From Pleodorina starrii (Eukaryota > Chlorophyta > Chlorophyceae > Chlamydomonadales > Volvocaceae): a stretch of DNA of 64,000 nt. The notes below the pieces were generated by a model. That model searched no databases. It was not told the DNA's origin and saw nothing but the letters and a program-made list of their open reading frames with translations. Position numbers and translations under genes: made by a program. Each line of letters begins with the position of its first letter. Position 1 is the stretch's first letter. Below, in pieces: positions 14,101-26,447 of this stretch. Where the stretch lies: the NCBI GenBank assembly GCA_030267565.1, contig BRXU01000044.1, forward strand, positions 256,001 to 320,000. The letters run 5' to 3'.

Positions 14101-17100
14101 CCGACCTGGGCTGCGTATCGCAACTACTACTTGGCTCAGCGCGACCGCGCGTTGATATTGTACTGCCTGGTCTGGTCTGGAATGCGCTGTCCATAGTTTG
14201 GCCTGGTCATCTCCGCTGCAGTGCCCGGCCAGCTGGCCCCCGGCCTCTACCTTCCAAACGGGCCTGGAGCCCACTGTAACAATAGGGCAACAACAACAAA
14301 CGTACACAGGAAAAAACGTATACACGCATAGCCTAACTACAACAAGCGACCCAACGCAGAGCCCTGCACCACGCAGGCAGCCGCCATGACCCAGCTTGTC
14401 AAGTCCCACCCAACGCCACCCCACGCACAACCGCCCGCCCCGCCCCACGCACAACCCCCCAACCCCCACCCCCCGCCCGCACCCCTGCGGCGGCGATCCG
14501 TCCTCCTCGTCCTCCCTGCTGGCTACTTCAGATCCCGCGATGGGCGCCAATGTAGACACCACAATGGAGCCCCGCCGCAGCAGCTGCCGGCCGGAGAAGC
14601 TGTTGCCCGACATGAGCTGGAGAGGAAGGGGGGGGGCGGGGGGAGAAGGGTGGGTGGATGGGGGGGTGTCCATGGATGGGCCGGGGCCCGTCACCGGTAG
14701 GTAGATCAGCCCGTAGTTCGGGGCGGGGGGAGAGAGGGGGATGATGGGAGGGAGGGGAAGGGCAGGGAGACGGAGGGAGGGAGGGAGGAAGGCACAGGAG
14801 GACGCAACGCAGGAGGGGAGCGAGGTGAGGGGGCCGCGCAGCGAGCGTGAAGGCAGAAGGGCGACAGCGTGCATGTCAGGACGTCCCCCTTCCCCCTGGA
14901 GGCAACCCAGGCCGCAGCTCGCCCTTCTGAGCCCCCCCCCACATAGTTCGCCCCCCCAGAGCGCAGCCCTGCCCAAATGCTCCCCAGGCAGCCGCCCCCC
15001 GGCGGCGACGCGGTCGCGGCGCTTTTCAGCTCGGTCAGGTTACAGGTATGTTCGGTAAGCATTGCTGGGTTCTGGGTCCGTTCGTTAACACCGTCTCCTT
15101 CTCCGCTGCGAAAATCTCTTTATACCCCCGGCGGCCCATCTCGCCTCGGTCAATCAAGCGCCAAGCGGGCCACAACCGCACACCACACCACACCGCACCA
15201 AACGGTGCCCCCTGCGCTCTCCTCAGCCTCTCGCCCGCCCGCCCGCCCACAGCCCCCCTTATGCGCGACCCCCACCCCATCCACCCACCCGCACCCCGCA
15301 CCGCACCCGCACCCGCGCCGCCCCTCGAGGTCGCGCCTCGCCTCAATCACACACGCACACGCACACACGCACGTACCTTGCTCCTGCTGTTGGATGCCCC
15401 GACCCCCACCAGGCTGCTGCGGTGGAGAAAGGACGCGGTGCGCGACTGGGAGTGGGATGCGGAGGCGGAGTGGGGGGCCACGCTGTCCGTCTCAAAGTCC
15501 TCGCTGTAGTGCACCTCGCTGCTGTCGCCACCGCCACCGCCGCTGCCGCTGCCGTCACCGGGCTCCTCCTCCTCGGGAATAGACTCGTCCACCTTTTGGG
15601 GGGAGGGGAAGGAGGGTCATAGAGAGCAGGGATGGGGAGGTAAGGAAAGCGATGCGGTGACCAGCCGCGGAATCGGTCGAACCGAGCCCATGGGGGGGGG
15701 ATATCCACGGATAGGATGGGGGGGGGGGGGAAAGAGAGGGGGGGGTGCGAGCGCGGCATTGGGGCCTGGGGCTGAGCAGCAAACCGTCACGGGACAGCGC
15801 GGCCCCTCTGTTGGCCCATCGAAGGTACCGGGGGTGGGGTGCCGCAATAGAGGAACAAGGGCTCCCCGCGGACTGATTCCCACAAGCTTGCAAATTGCAA
15901 CCCGCTCGGCCTTCCACATCGCACCTCATCCCCCTTCCATCCCTCCGTTGGTCTGCCATATCCCTAGTGTCCCTTCGCACCGGGGCACCGCCTCGCCTCA
16001 GGCGGCTCTCCCCACCGCAAATCCCTGAAGCTCATCCCACCCCTCTCCTCCCGCACACCCACCGCCCCAGCCCCGCCACTCACCTCCTCCTCCTCCTCCA
16101 CCTCATCAACCACCTCCTCCTCCTCCTCCTTCGACACCTCATCCACCGCCGTGGTCGTCAGATCCTCCACCACCTCCCCACTTGCCCCCACGTGGATGCC
16201 ACTCTCCTCCTCTTCCACCTCCTCAAAGTCTGCCGTGTACTCCCCGCTGCTGCCGCCGCCACTGCCGCCGCCGCCGCCGCCGTGCCGTACACTGGCGGCG
16301 GACCGGGCGTAGGAGCCGGAACCGCCGCCCAGCACCGGTGACACCGAGCGCTTCGGCCCCGCCGCCACCGCCGCCGCCACGCCCGAGATGGAAAGGCGGC
16401 TGCTGCTGCGCCAGGGGCTGACGGCGCGGTTCGCCGCCGCCGCGGCGGTGGCGGCGGCGTCGACGAAGACGCCGCTGCTCTCCCGCAGCGGCGCCCCAAG
16501 GCTGCTCCGGACGCTGGCCTGCGCCGCCGGCGGCGGTGGCGGCGGCGGTGGAGTCCCGGTGGATACGGAGTTGATGCGCAGCCGCGAGGTCGCCGGTAAC
16601 GGGCTAGTAGAGCGCGATGCGCCGCCGCCGCCGACTGCATTGCCATTATGCTCGCCGGCCACTCCCGCCGGGCCTGCTGCGGGATGCGGCGGCGGCGGCG
16701 GTGGCGCCGCCGCCGCCGCCGCGGCGGCGGCGGCGGCCGTGTACGCTGCCGCCGCCGCCTGTCCCGCGGTCTGCGGCGCGTGCGCCGCCTGCGGCTGCGG
16801 CGGCGGCCACCATCCGTACGGGTGGTGGTACGGCGCGGCGCCGGGGTAGGGCGATGCCATAGCCAGGTGCGGGGGGTAGGCCACTGCCGCCGCCGCCGCC
16901 GCCGGCGGCGGCGGCGCCAGGCCGGAGACTGCGGCGGCGCTGGTGAGGCTCCGCTCCAGCTGCTCCAGGAGGGCAGCGGTCTTGACGGAGTGGAAGGCCA
17001 GGGACAAGATGCCGAAGCCGGGGCCGATGCCGCTGAGGGGCGCCACCTCCCCCGACAGCAGCGCATCGGCACCCGCCTGGTTGGAGGGTTATGGGGAGTA

Positions 17101-20100
17101 AAGGGGAGGGCGTATTCCGGGTATCCGTGTTGGGTTATGGCAAGCGGTGTGCGGTGTGGCGGAGTGCGGAGTGGCAACGACGCCCGTCGGCTGCCGCCGC
17201 AGAAGGACCGCAGCGGTCGGGCTGATTGAGCCTAAGCCAGCCGAGGCCCCCACAATGGGGACGGACATACCGCGACCCCGGACGATTCCCCAACCCAAGA
17301 TCCGAATCCGTGGCCCCGGATCCGGATCCGCAAGTCTCAACCAAAGTACTCAACCCGACCCGAGTACCCGACCCGACCCGACCCCGGCAAGCCCACACCT
17401 GCAGAATCCCGCCACCTCCTCCGCGCTTGGTGAAGGGACCGTACATCTGCTGCTGCTGCAGCAGGTGCGCCTGCAGCTGGCGCCGCAGCGCCGGCGGCAG
17501 GGCCTCGGTGTCGTACAGTCCCGTCGAGGCGTCCGGCATGAGGCGCTCCGAAACCGGGTCGAAGGCCACCTGCGTGGCCGCCTCGTTGAGGGTGCCCCAC
17601 TGCGCATTGCGGAGTCCGGGGGGGGAGGTGTTGGGGTTCGGGAAGGTGGGCTAGGCCAGGCCAGGCCAGGCCGGCAGGCAGGCAGGCAGGTTTAGCTTGA
17701 AATTATCTACCGTAAATGATCTGTGTCTTTAATGGCGACGTCGCAGATGTCACAGCGGGAAAAGCACCAGCGGATGGAGGATGAAGGCATTGGCCCGGCG
17801 CGCACGTGCTTACGTGCTATCGCGTGCTGCGTGGGTTCCGTCCCGCCAGCTTTAAGCCCGTTGCGCCGCGGGTTACATGCCGGCTACGGGCCGGTGCTGT
17901 GCTAGACAGCGCCCCGGCTGCCTCTCACCGCTTCTCGGCCCACGTCCTCCCAGCCCACTCGCCTCCCGCAGAGGGCCCCCCGCCCCGCCCCGCCCCGTCC
18001 CGTCCCGTCCCGTCCCGTCCCGTCCCGTCCCGTCCCGTCCCGTCCCGTCCCGCCCCGCAGATCCAAAAAGCGGTGCCGCTTCTTCTCCCTTCCTTCGCAC
18101 AACACAAACCTTCCGAAGGAAGGCACGAACTGCTCCGCGGTTCTATCGCTGACACTGAGGATCTGAGATACTGCACTGCCCGTGCGACCCGCTCGCGCCG
18201 CGGTTTGACAGACCAGACAGTGCAAACACTCACGCTCCCGACGTACGGCAGCTAACTGCTGGACACTGCTCACGGAACCAACACGGGCGACAGACGCACC
18301 TGCATCGCCACCGTCCGCAGCTTGACGCTGCCGGGCCGCGGAATGGGATCCAGATCCACCACATTGCTGTACACGTCTGTTTGGGTGGCGGCAAAGGCCG
18401 TGCGAGGCGGCGGCGGCGCGGCCGCCGCCGCCACGGCCGACGACAGCGGCTCCGGCGGCGGCAGCGAGGTGGCGGCGCCGCCGACCCGCGGGTCGGGCGA
18501 GGCGCTGGCGCTGGGGACGCCGCGCGCGGTGAAGGCCGGCACTGTGCCGAGGGCCCCGGTGGAGGCTCTGGGTGTGGGGATGTTGGGCATGAGGGGTCGG
18601 AAGCTGGGCTGCCCGCCCAGGTCCCGCTGCATGGCCTGCAGGAGGAGGGGGGTTTGAAGAGTGAGTGGGGGGGCAGGGGAGGGTACCGGGGGGGAGGAGG
18701 GGGGGCGGCAGCAAGGAGGGTACCGGTAATTGGAGATGGATCCGCTCCCAAGCGGCACGGCGGGCGGAGGGAGGTATAGAAAACAGGAGGGCGGGAGGGC
18801 GGAGGGGGCCGGAGGGAGGGAGAAGAGGTATGAACCGCAGAGAGGGGACGGTCGGGGACGGGGCGAAGATCACGAACGGGATTCAATAAAGGGGGTGGAG
18901 GCAGGGGGGGCGCGACGGCGCGGGTGCCAGGCCGCCGGGGAAGCGGGGTAGAGGCCCAAACAAAGGAGAAACATAAGCGAGGGGGAGGCGGGGAGGATAG
19001 GGCCGGGGCACGAAGGAACCGAGGGCGGCTCACGCGCTGCTGCTGCCTGCCCCGCCAGCAGTCCAACGAACAGTCGCGACCCCCAGGGAGGCACACAGAG
19101 CACGGTGGCGCGGGTGCCGTCCAGCTTAGCTAGTCAGAAGAAGAGAAGAGGGACATCTGCAGGGCCTTTGCACCCGCGCACACACGCATGCGCGGACACG
19201 GAAGCCGCGCACCCAGCAGCATCTCCACACGAACACGCAAACACACACACATGCAGGCGCCAATGTCCTATTCGCGGTTCACCAGCACGTCGCGCAGCTT
19301 TGAGCGCGCGCCCAGCTTCCTTAACAGCACACACACACACGTGTGTGGACTGGTCCGACACGCGCTCCCCAGCGCTCCCCCTCCAGCGTGCAGCACACAC
19401 TTGAGCGCATCACGATCGCCTTTCCGGATGCGCCCGCACGGCAATCCCCCCCCGCGAGACCCAAGCCCCCGCCCTCAACCTCACACCCCACCCCCTGCGG
19501 GGCACCCGCTGCGGTTCCTCATCTTTCCTCACCCCCTCGCCCCCCGGTCCCCACCTGCGAAGGTATGAACTCCTCCGACAGGTCGCTATCCCGGGACATG
19601 GACAACTGGTTGGGGTCCGCGGACGAACCCGCAAGCGCACCACCCGCCCTGCCGCCGAAGGCCCCGCTGCCGTTGCGCTCGCGGCCGCTTCGCTCGGTGG
19701 GCGAGAGCGTGGCCCAGGCGGGGGCCACGGGCGAGGCCCCGCCCCCCAGCGCCCCGCTCTGAGAGAGGCGGGAGGTGGAGGCGTCCAGGGTGCCCGAGGG
19801 GGAGCCCAGGGAGTCCCCCGGCGGCTGGTGGGGGTAGGGGGGGTGGCGGCGGTGGTGACGGTGACCCTCGCGGCTGAGCGAGGGGGAGGAGTGCCCCGAA
19901 GACAGCGCGTCTGAGGAGGCGGGAGAAAAAGGGGGGAGGGGGGGGGGAAGGGTTGCGGAGGGCGGCGCGGAAAGAGGAGAGGGGAGTTCTCGGAGGGCGC
20001 ACGGTGTGCCGGTGCCAGTGCCAGGCAGGGACATGGGCAGGGGCACACGGACGTGAGCGAGTGAACAGGGTGCAGCGGTAGGGCGGCGAGGAGGGGGCCG

Positions 20101-21112
20101 GATTGCCGGCGCCTTTTGTGCCGCATAACGGCTGGCAGCTCTGTTGTCAGCTGCTGTTGTCAGCTGCTGCTGCTGCTGCTACTGCTGCTGCTCAGCAGCC
20201 GCGGCTGCAGGAAGCCGCAGGGATGGTTGTGCCGCGTGCGTTTGTGCTTTGCCCCCGTGCCTGTGTACCTCCCCGCGCCCAAAGCCCGCAGGGCCCCCCC
20301 CCGCTGCACTCACGGTCCCTCCACCCTCTCCCCTACCCCCCCCCCCCCGCGCCGCTCGCGCCCCACTTGCCGCTCTGCTGCAGCTGCCGCCGCCGCTGCT
20401 GCCGCCAGCTGTCAGCCTCCTGCTCTGGCTCATCCCCGGGGGACCGCACCGCCGCGGCCATCAGCGCCTCGTCCTCCTCCTCCACGGAGCCGCCTCCGTA
20501 GTAGCCGTAGCTGCTGCCCGAGTCGCCGCCCACCCCTACAGCGACCCGCGGGTCGGGAACCTTAGCCGGCGACCGCTGCTGCTGCTGCTGCTGCATCGGC
20601 GGCGTCGGCCTGGGCACCGTAGTCGCGACGGACAACGGCGTCGCCGCCGCGGCCTTCCCCCGCCGGCCGTCGCCATGCCGCGAGTTGGAGTCCTCGCCGG
20701 AGGACGAACCGGTTCCGCCCCTGGACCGATGCGGCCGGCGCGGCGCACCACCGCCGCTGAAGGAAAACTCCCTCTGACCGGTTCCGGAGCCCGAGCCCAG
20801 CCGAGTCCGGAGCTGCAGCTTCGGGACGTTGGCCGCAGCGCCCCGGGCGGAGGAGGAGTTGGCACGGGAGGAAGGCCCCCCCGGAGATTCGGTGCCGACC
20901 GATTCCGAGGCGTAGTGCCCGTCATAGTCGTCGTCGCTGCCGCCGACGGAGCGAGCGGCTGCGCGAGTGGAGCTGGAGCGGACCGAGGCGGATTGCGCCT
21001 GGCGTGGCGGGTGTGTTGGGTGTGCGTGTGCGTTTCAGCGCAGCGCATTCAACGCACGGAAGGAACACCAACAAAAAGGGGCGACGGCAGATTGAAGACC
21101 GTGGCGGGCTGG

Positions 21113-21176
<64 letters not shown>

Positions 21177-24100
21177 GTTTGTTGCTGCGTGGCGAGGACC
21201 TGTGCCCTCCTGTGCCCTCCTGTGCCCTCCTGTCCTGTCCAGCCGCTGACGTTCGGTGTGCACGTGCGGCTACCGCCGGCGCAAACGACTGAAACATTTC
21301 CCCAGGCGCAGGACGGTACGTCAGCATGAACCCCCCTAATTCTCTTCCCTTTGAACCACCTGGACCTACACTAACTCATTAGATGAGGTCCCAACCCTCC
21401 CTCCGAAGCGAGCCGTAAGAAAGGCCGATCAAAGGAGCCCGCCCCCCCCAACCCCCTCTTTGTCGCTTCATACAAACCCAAACCTCCTCCTCCTCCCCCT
21501 CTTTGGGTGTGCCACCCACTCACCAGCAACTGGTCCATCGTCATTATGTTCTCTCTACCGCTGCCGCTACTGCCGCTACTGCCGCCGCTGCTGCCGCTGC
21601 TGCTACTGCCTTCCCGCAGCATCTCCATCCCCGCCAACAGATCGTGGACGTCGCTGCCGCCGGAAGCCCCCGAACCCTCGCTGCTCCGCCTCGGGCTCCG
21701 GCTCCTGCCCCTCCCTCCAGAGCCACCACCGCCATTGCCGCCACCGCTGCCGCTGCCGCCATGGACGCTGCCGCTGACATCCAAGCTGCTCAACGGCTCC
21801 GAGACCACGCTCTCCGTCAGGGCGACGGCAGCGGCTCCGCTGCCGCTGGCGTAGCGGCTGGCGGCGGCGCTGCCGCCACCGCGGTCCGCGGGCGTCCTGT
21901 GGGAGTGGTGGGCGGGCCTGTCAGGCGATCTGAGGCCGTCAAGGGAGCTGTCCTCGCCGGACTGCGAGCGCTGCTGCGGCGGCGCCCGCGCAGGTCGCCG
22001 GTTCGATTCCCGTCCGGAGCTTGAAGCCCTGCTGCTTCGTCCCGACCCGCCGCCGCCGCCTGCTCCCAGCTGCTCGACTCTTTGCGGCGGCGGCGGCGCC
22101 GCCGCCGCCGCGAGCGGCCGCCTGCTCCCAACGTCGCCGTCGTACTGATCATAGCTGGCGTCCTCCTCATCATCCTCGACGACGTCACTGTACGACATGG
22201 AAATGTCAGGTGTGACGGAGCGTGTCGGCTTCGGCACGCCCGGCGACGGCGGCGACGACGCCACCTCGTCGCTGGCAACCAGGTCTTCGATGGCCATGAG
22301 TCGTACACCGCCGACGCCGTACGACGATGAGCCGCCGCTGGACGAGGAGGCGCCGCCGCCGCGACTGCTGCTGCCGCCGCCGCTCTCCACCGCGCGCCTG
22401 CCGCTCCGGGAGCGGTGGCCGCCGCTGTTGTACGTATCGTAGGATATGTCCACGTCGCCGCTCGCTCCGGCGGCCTGCAGCAGCGCCGACGCATCGAGCA
22501 GGTTGACGCCCCCGCCACGGCCGCTGCCGTCGCTGTCACTCTCGCGACCGTCGCCGCCGCTGCTGATGCTTCTGGGCGTGGCGCCGCTGCGGCTGCTGCC
22601 GCTGGCGAACACGGGCTCCGCCGTGAGGCCGCTTGTGCTCTGCGGGCGGCTAGGCTGCGCTGAGGAGCCGGCCGCGCGGCCCAGCGGGTGCGGTGGCGCG
22701 GCGACGCCGGGCCCCCGGGACGGAGCCCCGCGGCCTCCGCCGCTGCGGCCTGCGCTGCCGCCCCGCTCGGAGGCGGAGTTCTGTCCAATGGAGGACGAGG
22801 GCGATGACGGACGGCTGCTGCTGCTGCTGCTGCTGCCTGTGGGGAACAGCGGGGGGGAGGGAAGAATGAGGAAGGCGGCCGTGTTCGTTTCATGCGGGGC
22901 GCCGCGCCAGAATCTCTCTTTCTTTCTTTCTCTTTCTCTCTCTTTCTCTCTTTCTTTCTTTCTTTCTTTCGGAGTGCGGGGGGTGCGTGAGCCACACGTG
23001 TCCCTCCGCAATGCTACGGTCCACAGCTGCCACTGCCAGACCGGTAGCGCCGCGCCCACCCCGATCCGTGGGAATGCCGTACCGCCGCCCTACGCAGCTC
23101 CCAAAACCCGCAGATGCGTAAGCATCAGGGACGGCCATAAGAACAACGCACACACACACACACCCCTGCCGACCCGACCGGCAGGAGCAGCAGGCAGCAA
23201 CAGGAGTGTCATATGAGGGCACACATCCCACCTGAGATGGAGGGCGTTCTGGAGGCCCCGTATCGCGCCGCAGCAGGCCGGCCCGCTGCCGGGCGGCCCG
23301 ATCCCGCCACTGCCGCCGCTCCTTTAACGTTGTCGTACGAGCCGCTTGTGTCGTACTCGATGCTGGCGCTGCCGATGCCGCCGCTGCCGCTCGCCAAGAT
23401 GTCCTCGTCGTACTCTAAACTCTCCGACCCCGCCACCACCTGCTGCCTCGCCTGCTGCGCCGGCGGGCCGCGGCTCTGCGGCCTGCCGCCGCCCCCGGCG
23501 GCTCCCCGCACCGGCTGCTGCTGCTGCTGCTGCCGCTCCTCCTCGCTGTGCTCGATGACCAGGCTGCCGCTGCCGAGGCTGCCCAGGCCCCCGCCGCTGA
23601 GGGACAGGAGGCTCTCCGGGTCGGAAATGGTCACCGTGTGGGTGGACTGCCGGACGGGGGCGTCGGCCAGACCCGCCTGGCGATGGGACGGGGAAGTGGG
23701 GGAAGAGGCGCGGGTTGTAAAAGCCGGGGCCGGGGCCGGGGTGTGATGGAGACAGGGGAGTGGGGCGGCGCGGCGTGAGAAGGCGTTGGAAGGGGGAATG
23801 GGCCGGGCTGGGGGGGTTCAGGCCACGGAGGAGGGCGAGGGGCGGCGCGGGGGTGTGCTGTACTGCGGGCGAGGAGGACTGCGACAGAGGGCGAGGGGGA
23901 AATCGTTGGCGCAGCGATATACGGCACACGACGTGCTGGCCGGCGCTGCGGCCGCATCCTCCTACCGTGGAAGGGAGGAACTGCGTTCGATACACCCGCC
24001 CGCCGGACCCGCCGCTAGCCGTGCGGTGGCTCCGACCGCAGCGTCAGTGCACGGCCAGCCGGCTCGCTAGCTCTACCCTTCCGAGGCTCCGGAGCCCGGT

Positions 24101-26188
24101 GTAACTACCACAAACGCGGCAACAGCGCACAACCCTCCGCCGCTGCGGGGCGCGCGGTGCTGTGCCATTTAGGGGAGCTGTGTGGGAGCACCGCCGCCCA
24201 GCACCGCCACCTCCCACCGCTTTTTCCCTCGGCCTGGCCTCAAAACACCCCGCCCCCCTCGCAACCCTCCCCCCAGCTCCCGCTCCCCCCTCACCCGCGT
24301 GATGCGCGTCTTGGTGGCCTTGGGCCCACCCAAGCTCAGCACCTCAGTCGTCGTCTCCCGCCCAGCCCCTCCCCCTCCGCCTCCGCCGCCCCAGCCCCCG
24401 CCTCCGCTCCCCCCCGTGATGTCCAGACTCGCCAACAGCTCATCCGAGGTCATGCCCGAGATGGACGGGCTGCTGTCCCCGCCGCCGCTGAAGCTCCTGC
24501 CAGCAGACGCCGACGGCCGCCGGCCCGGCGGCGGCATTCCCGCCGCGGGGACGGCATGCCGACCTGCGAATCGCCGAACGGGCATGGCGCGGGGAGAGAC
24601 AGAGAGAGAGGGAGAGCAGCGTGGCGATTGATGCGGTGTTCGGAGAGAGACGGGGCGCACGTTGCGCGTCGTTGCTGCACGGACGCAGCGGGGGCTGAGC
24701 GAGGGTGAGGGTCGGGTGCGGGGGCGTGAGGAGGACGTGGGGGTACAGGTGTGTGTCTGCGGCGGTGTGCCAGCACGTCGACCGTGCGTGCAGAGCAATC
24801 AGCTGCGCGGCTGCCGCCGCGGTAACTGCGAGCTCTACCGGTATTGCAGCCACCGGCCAGGGGTCCTAGCGGTTTGTCTGGTCTGCTGTGCGGGCGGCCC
24901 CCGGTCAGCAAAAACACCCAGCAGCAACATGTGGGCAGTGCGCCTCCGCGCTGCCCCGTCTGCGACAAAGGATGCGGTTCAGGCGGGGCGGCTGAGGTCG
25001 GGGTCGGGATGGGTCGCCGCACCTGGCGCCGGCGGGGGCCTGCCGCTCGTGGTGGGCCGTGCCGGCGGCGCCCGGCCCGCAGCGGGCCGCGGGGCTGCCG
25101 CTGGTGCCACCGCCATCTCCTCCGTCGACCCCATGTCGATGGACCCGGACAGGTCCGATCCGGAAATCTCAATCGAGGATGCGCTATTTTGAGCAGCGGG
25201 ATTGGGAGCGCGGGACCGACCTGCGGTGTTGGGTTGGGGGTGCCCCGCCGGCGGCAGACGGTGACGGGTTGAAGAAAGGAGCACGGGGGGCGGGGAGAAG
25301 GACGGGAACATGGTCGGACAAGAGCAGCAGGGCAGCGGCGCAGCTGCAGCAGATCAACGGGATCCCAAGCATTTCCGGTCGGATCAGATGGGGGAAACCC
25401 TAGTGGGTGCGGCAGGGCCGGCAGGCGCAGCGCACGAACCGCAGGTGCGCGTCGAATTCGCCCGGTTGGAGGAGGGGGGTGAGCGCATCCCCATTCCACG
25501 CTGATGCCCGGGTCTACTTCATGCCAAACACAAGGCGACTGTTTGGCGGCAGCGTGAGGTGATCCTCGGCCGAATGCAGCATGTCCGCGGGTGCAGCACT
25601 CCACAGGAGGGCTTATCTGTCGGCCCCGACGGGCGCAGCTGAAATTTTCGGGTTGGGAGGACAGGGAAACCGTCCACCGGGGCGCATGGGCGCCAGCGGC
25701 CAGGCTCAGCGCAAGCGCAACAGCGGCAGTACTCGACCCCGGCCGTACTTGACCACGTCGAGCCCAAGGCCGGCCAGCCCGTACGAAAAAACGAATCTCG
25801 TGGCATCCTCGAACATATGTAGAGAGGGTCTGTCGTGCTGCGACATGTTGCGATGGCTGCCGGTTGCCGTAGCCGGAAGCTGCGTACCTGCCACGAGGGG
25901 AGGCTTTCCACGTGAGGCCGAGCGACCGCTACTGGCCATGGGGTTGGGCCGTGTCCGGTCATCGTGGTCTATTTCAATTGACCCAGAAAGGTCTGAACCC
26001 GATATCTCAATGGATGAGGCGCTCCTCTGTTGGGCCATTGGCTGTATCCGACCCGGCGGTCGCCCAACCGACGTGTTGGGCCGCGCTGCTGGCCGGGAGG
26101 CTGATGATGGTCCTGGGCCCACATCGCCAAAGTCGATACTCCCTGATGAGATGCTACTAAGGCCCGAAACGTCGAACGAGGATGACAT
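11109..26188 (-). CDS. Giant low-complexity protein, 2364 residues, 16 exons
   Basis: Exons: 26188-25888, 25220-25023, 24563-24295, 23676-23232, 22836-21524, 20998-20371, 19910-19555, 18635-18300, 17599-17399, 17076-16084, 15592-15377, 15029-14943 (weakest), 14616-14483, 13864-12736, 12271-12157, 11482-11109. All phases match and the total is 2365 codons. The ATG at 26188 follows an in-frame TGA. No globular domain was recognised. The N-terminus repeats SASSIEISGSDLSGSI in exons 1 and 2, with weaker relatives (SFDVSGLSSISSGSI, DELLASLDITGGS). Acidic Tyr motifs recur: SLEYDEDILASGS, SIEYDTSGSYDN, DISYDTYNSGG, SYSDVVEDDEED, GEYTADFEEVEEEE and EVHYSEDFETDS; DFE-type motifs also occur in some centrosomal proteins, a weak hint. 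TAFAATQTDVY has the TQT core of LC8 dynein-light-chain ligands. A Tyr/Pro-rich segment (YPPYAYPYPPYPYG) and poly-Gln, poly-Ala and poly-Gly runs follow. The C-terminal 160 residues look more ordered (FGAVLNSGGFPGLDPATV, YEDIVAEQ). Intron 6 has a GC donor. It could be two genes, but phase continuity argues against that. Confidence 0.7.
14165..14280 (+). repeat. Dispersed repeat family 1, copy B
   Basis: Carries GCCTGGTCTGGTCTGG, TAGTTTGGCCTGG, CAGTGCCCGGCCAGCTGGCC, CTACCTTCCAAACGG and the end TGGAGCCCACTGTAACAATA. It lies in intron 13 of the giant gene, antisense to that gene. Confidence 0.65.
17982..18058. repeat. CCCGT pentanucleotide array
   Basis: About fourteen near-perfect CCCGT/CCCGC units within intron 8 of the giant gene (minus-strand reading GGGAC). 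Confidence 0.9.
21114..21174. repeat. GA dinucleotide microsatellite
   Basis: About thirty GA units in intron 5 of the giant gene; CT-rich on the transcribed minus strand. Confidence 0.95.
22916..22972. repeat. CTTT/CTCT pyrimidine repeat
   Basis: Imperfect CTTT and CTCT run in intron 4 of the giant gene; it is GAAA-rich on the gene's strand. Confidence 0.85.
24010..24105 (+). repeat. Dispersed repeat family 1, copy C
   Basis: Carries CAGTGCACGGCCAGCCGGCT, CTCTACCCTTCCGAGG and CCGGAGCCCGGTGTAAC. The end block differs from the other copies at two positions. It lies in intron 3 of the giant gene, antisense to that gene. Confidence 0.6.
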
Positions 26189-26447
26189 TCCTCAGCTGGC
26201 ATCGCAGCGCAGAAAGCAGTTCAGCTAGCTTGGGAAATATAAATTAGTACATGACGTCTTACGCGTTGCGCTTGCGCATCGCCTTACAGTACCGTCGCAA
26301 CATTGCAAGGGTCAAACAAATAGCACGCTTTGCGCACGCATTTTACTGTACAAGACCATGCCCACATGAACATTAGAAACGGTGGAATGGCAAGAATCGA
26401 TACCCGCAACCGGAAATTACAGTACACTTTGGTCAACGGTCAACAAT

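Noticed and set aside
14706..15062. Longer minus-strand reading of giant-gene exon 12
   Set aside because: The frame stays open through apparent intron; only 15029-14943 fits both splice sites and phase, and even that is tentative.
20144..21292. 382-codon plus-strand open frame
   Set aside because: Antisense of exon 6 and of the GA microsatellite; it contains the repeat reading RERERE and no domain.
21985..22022. tRNA B-box-like GGTTCGATTCC
   Set aside because: It lies inside coding exon 5 of the giant gene (encoding ESNRRPAR on the minus strand), and no A-box or acceptor stem pairs with it.
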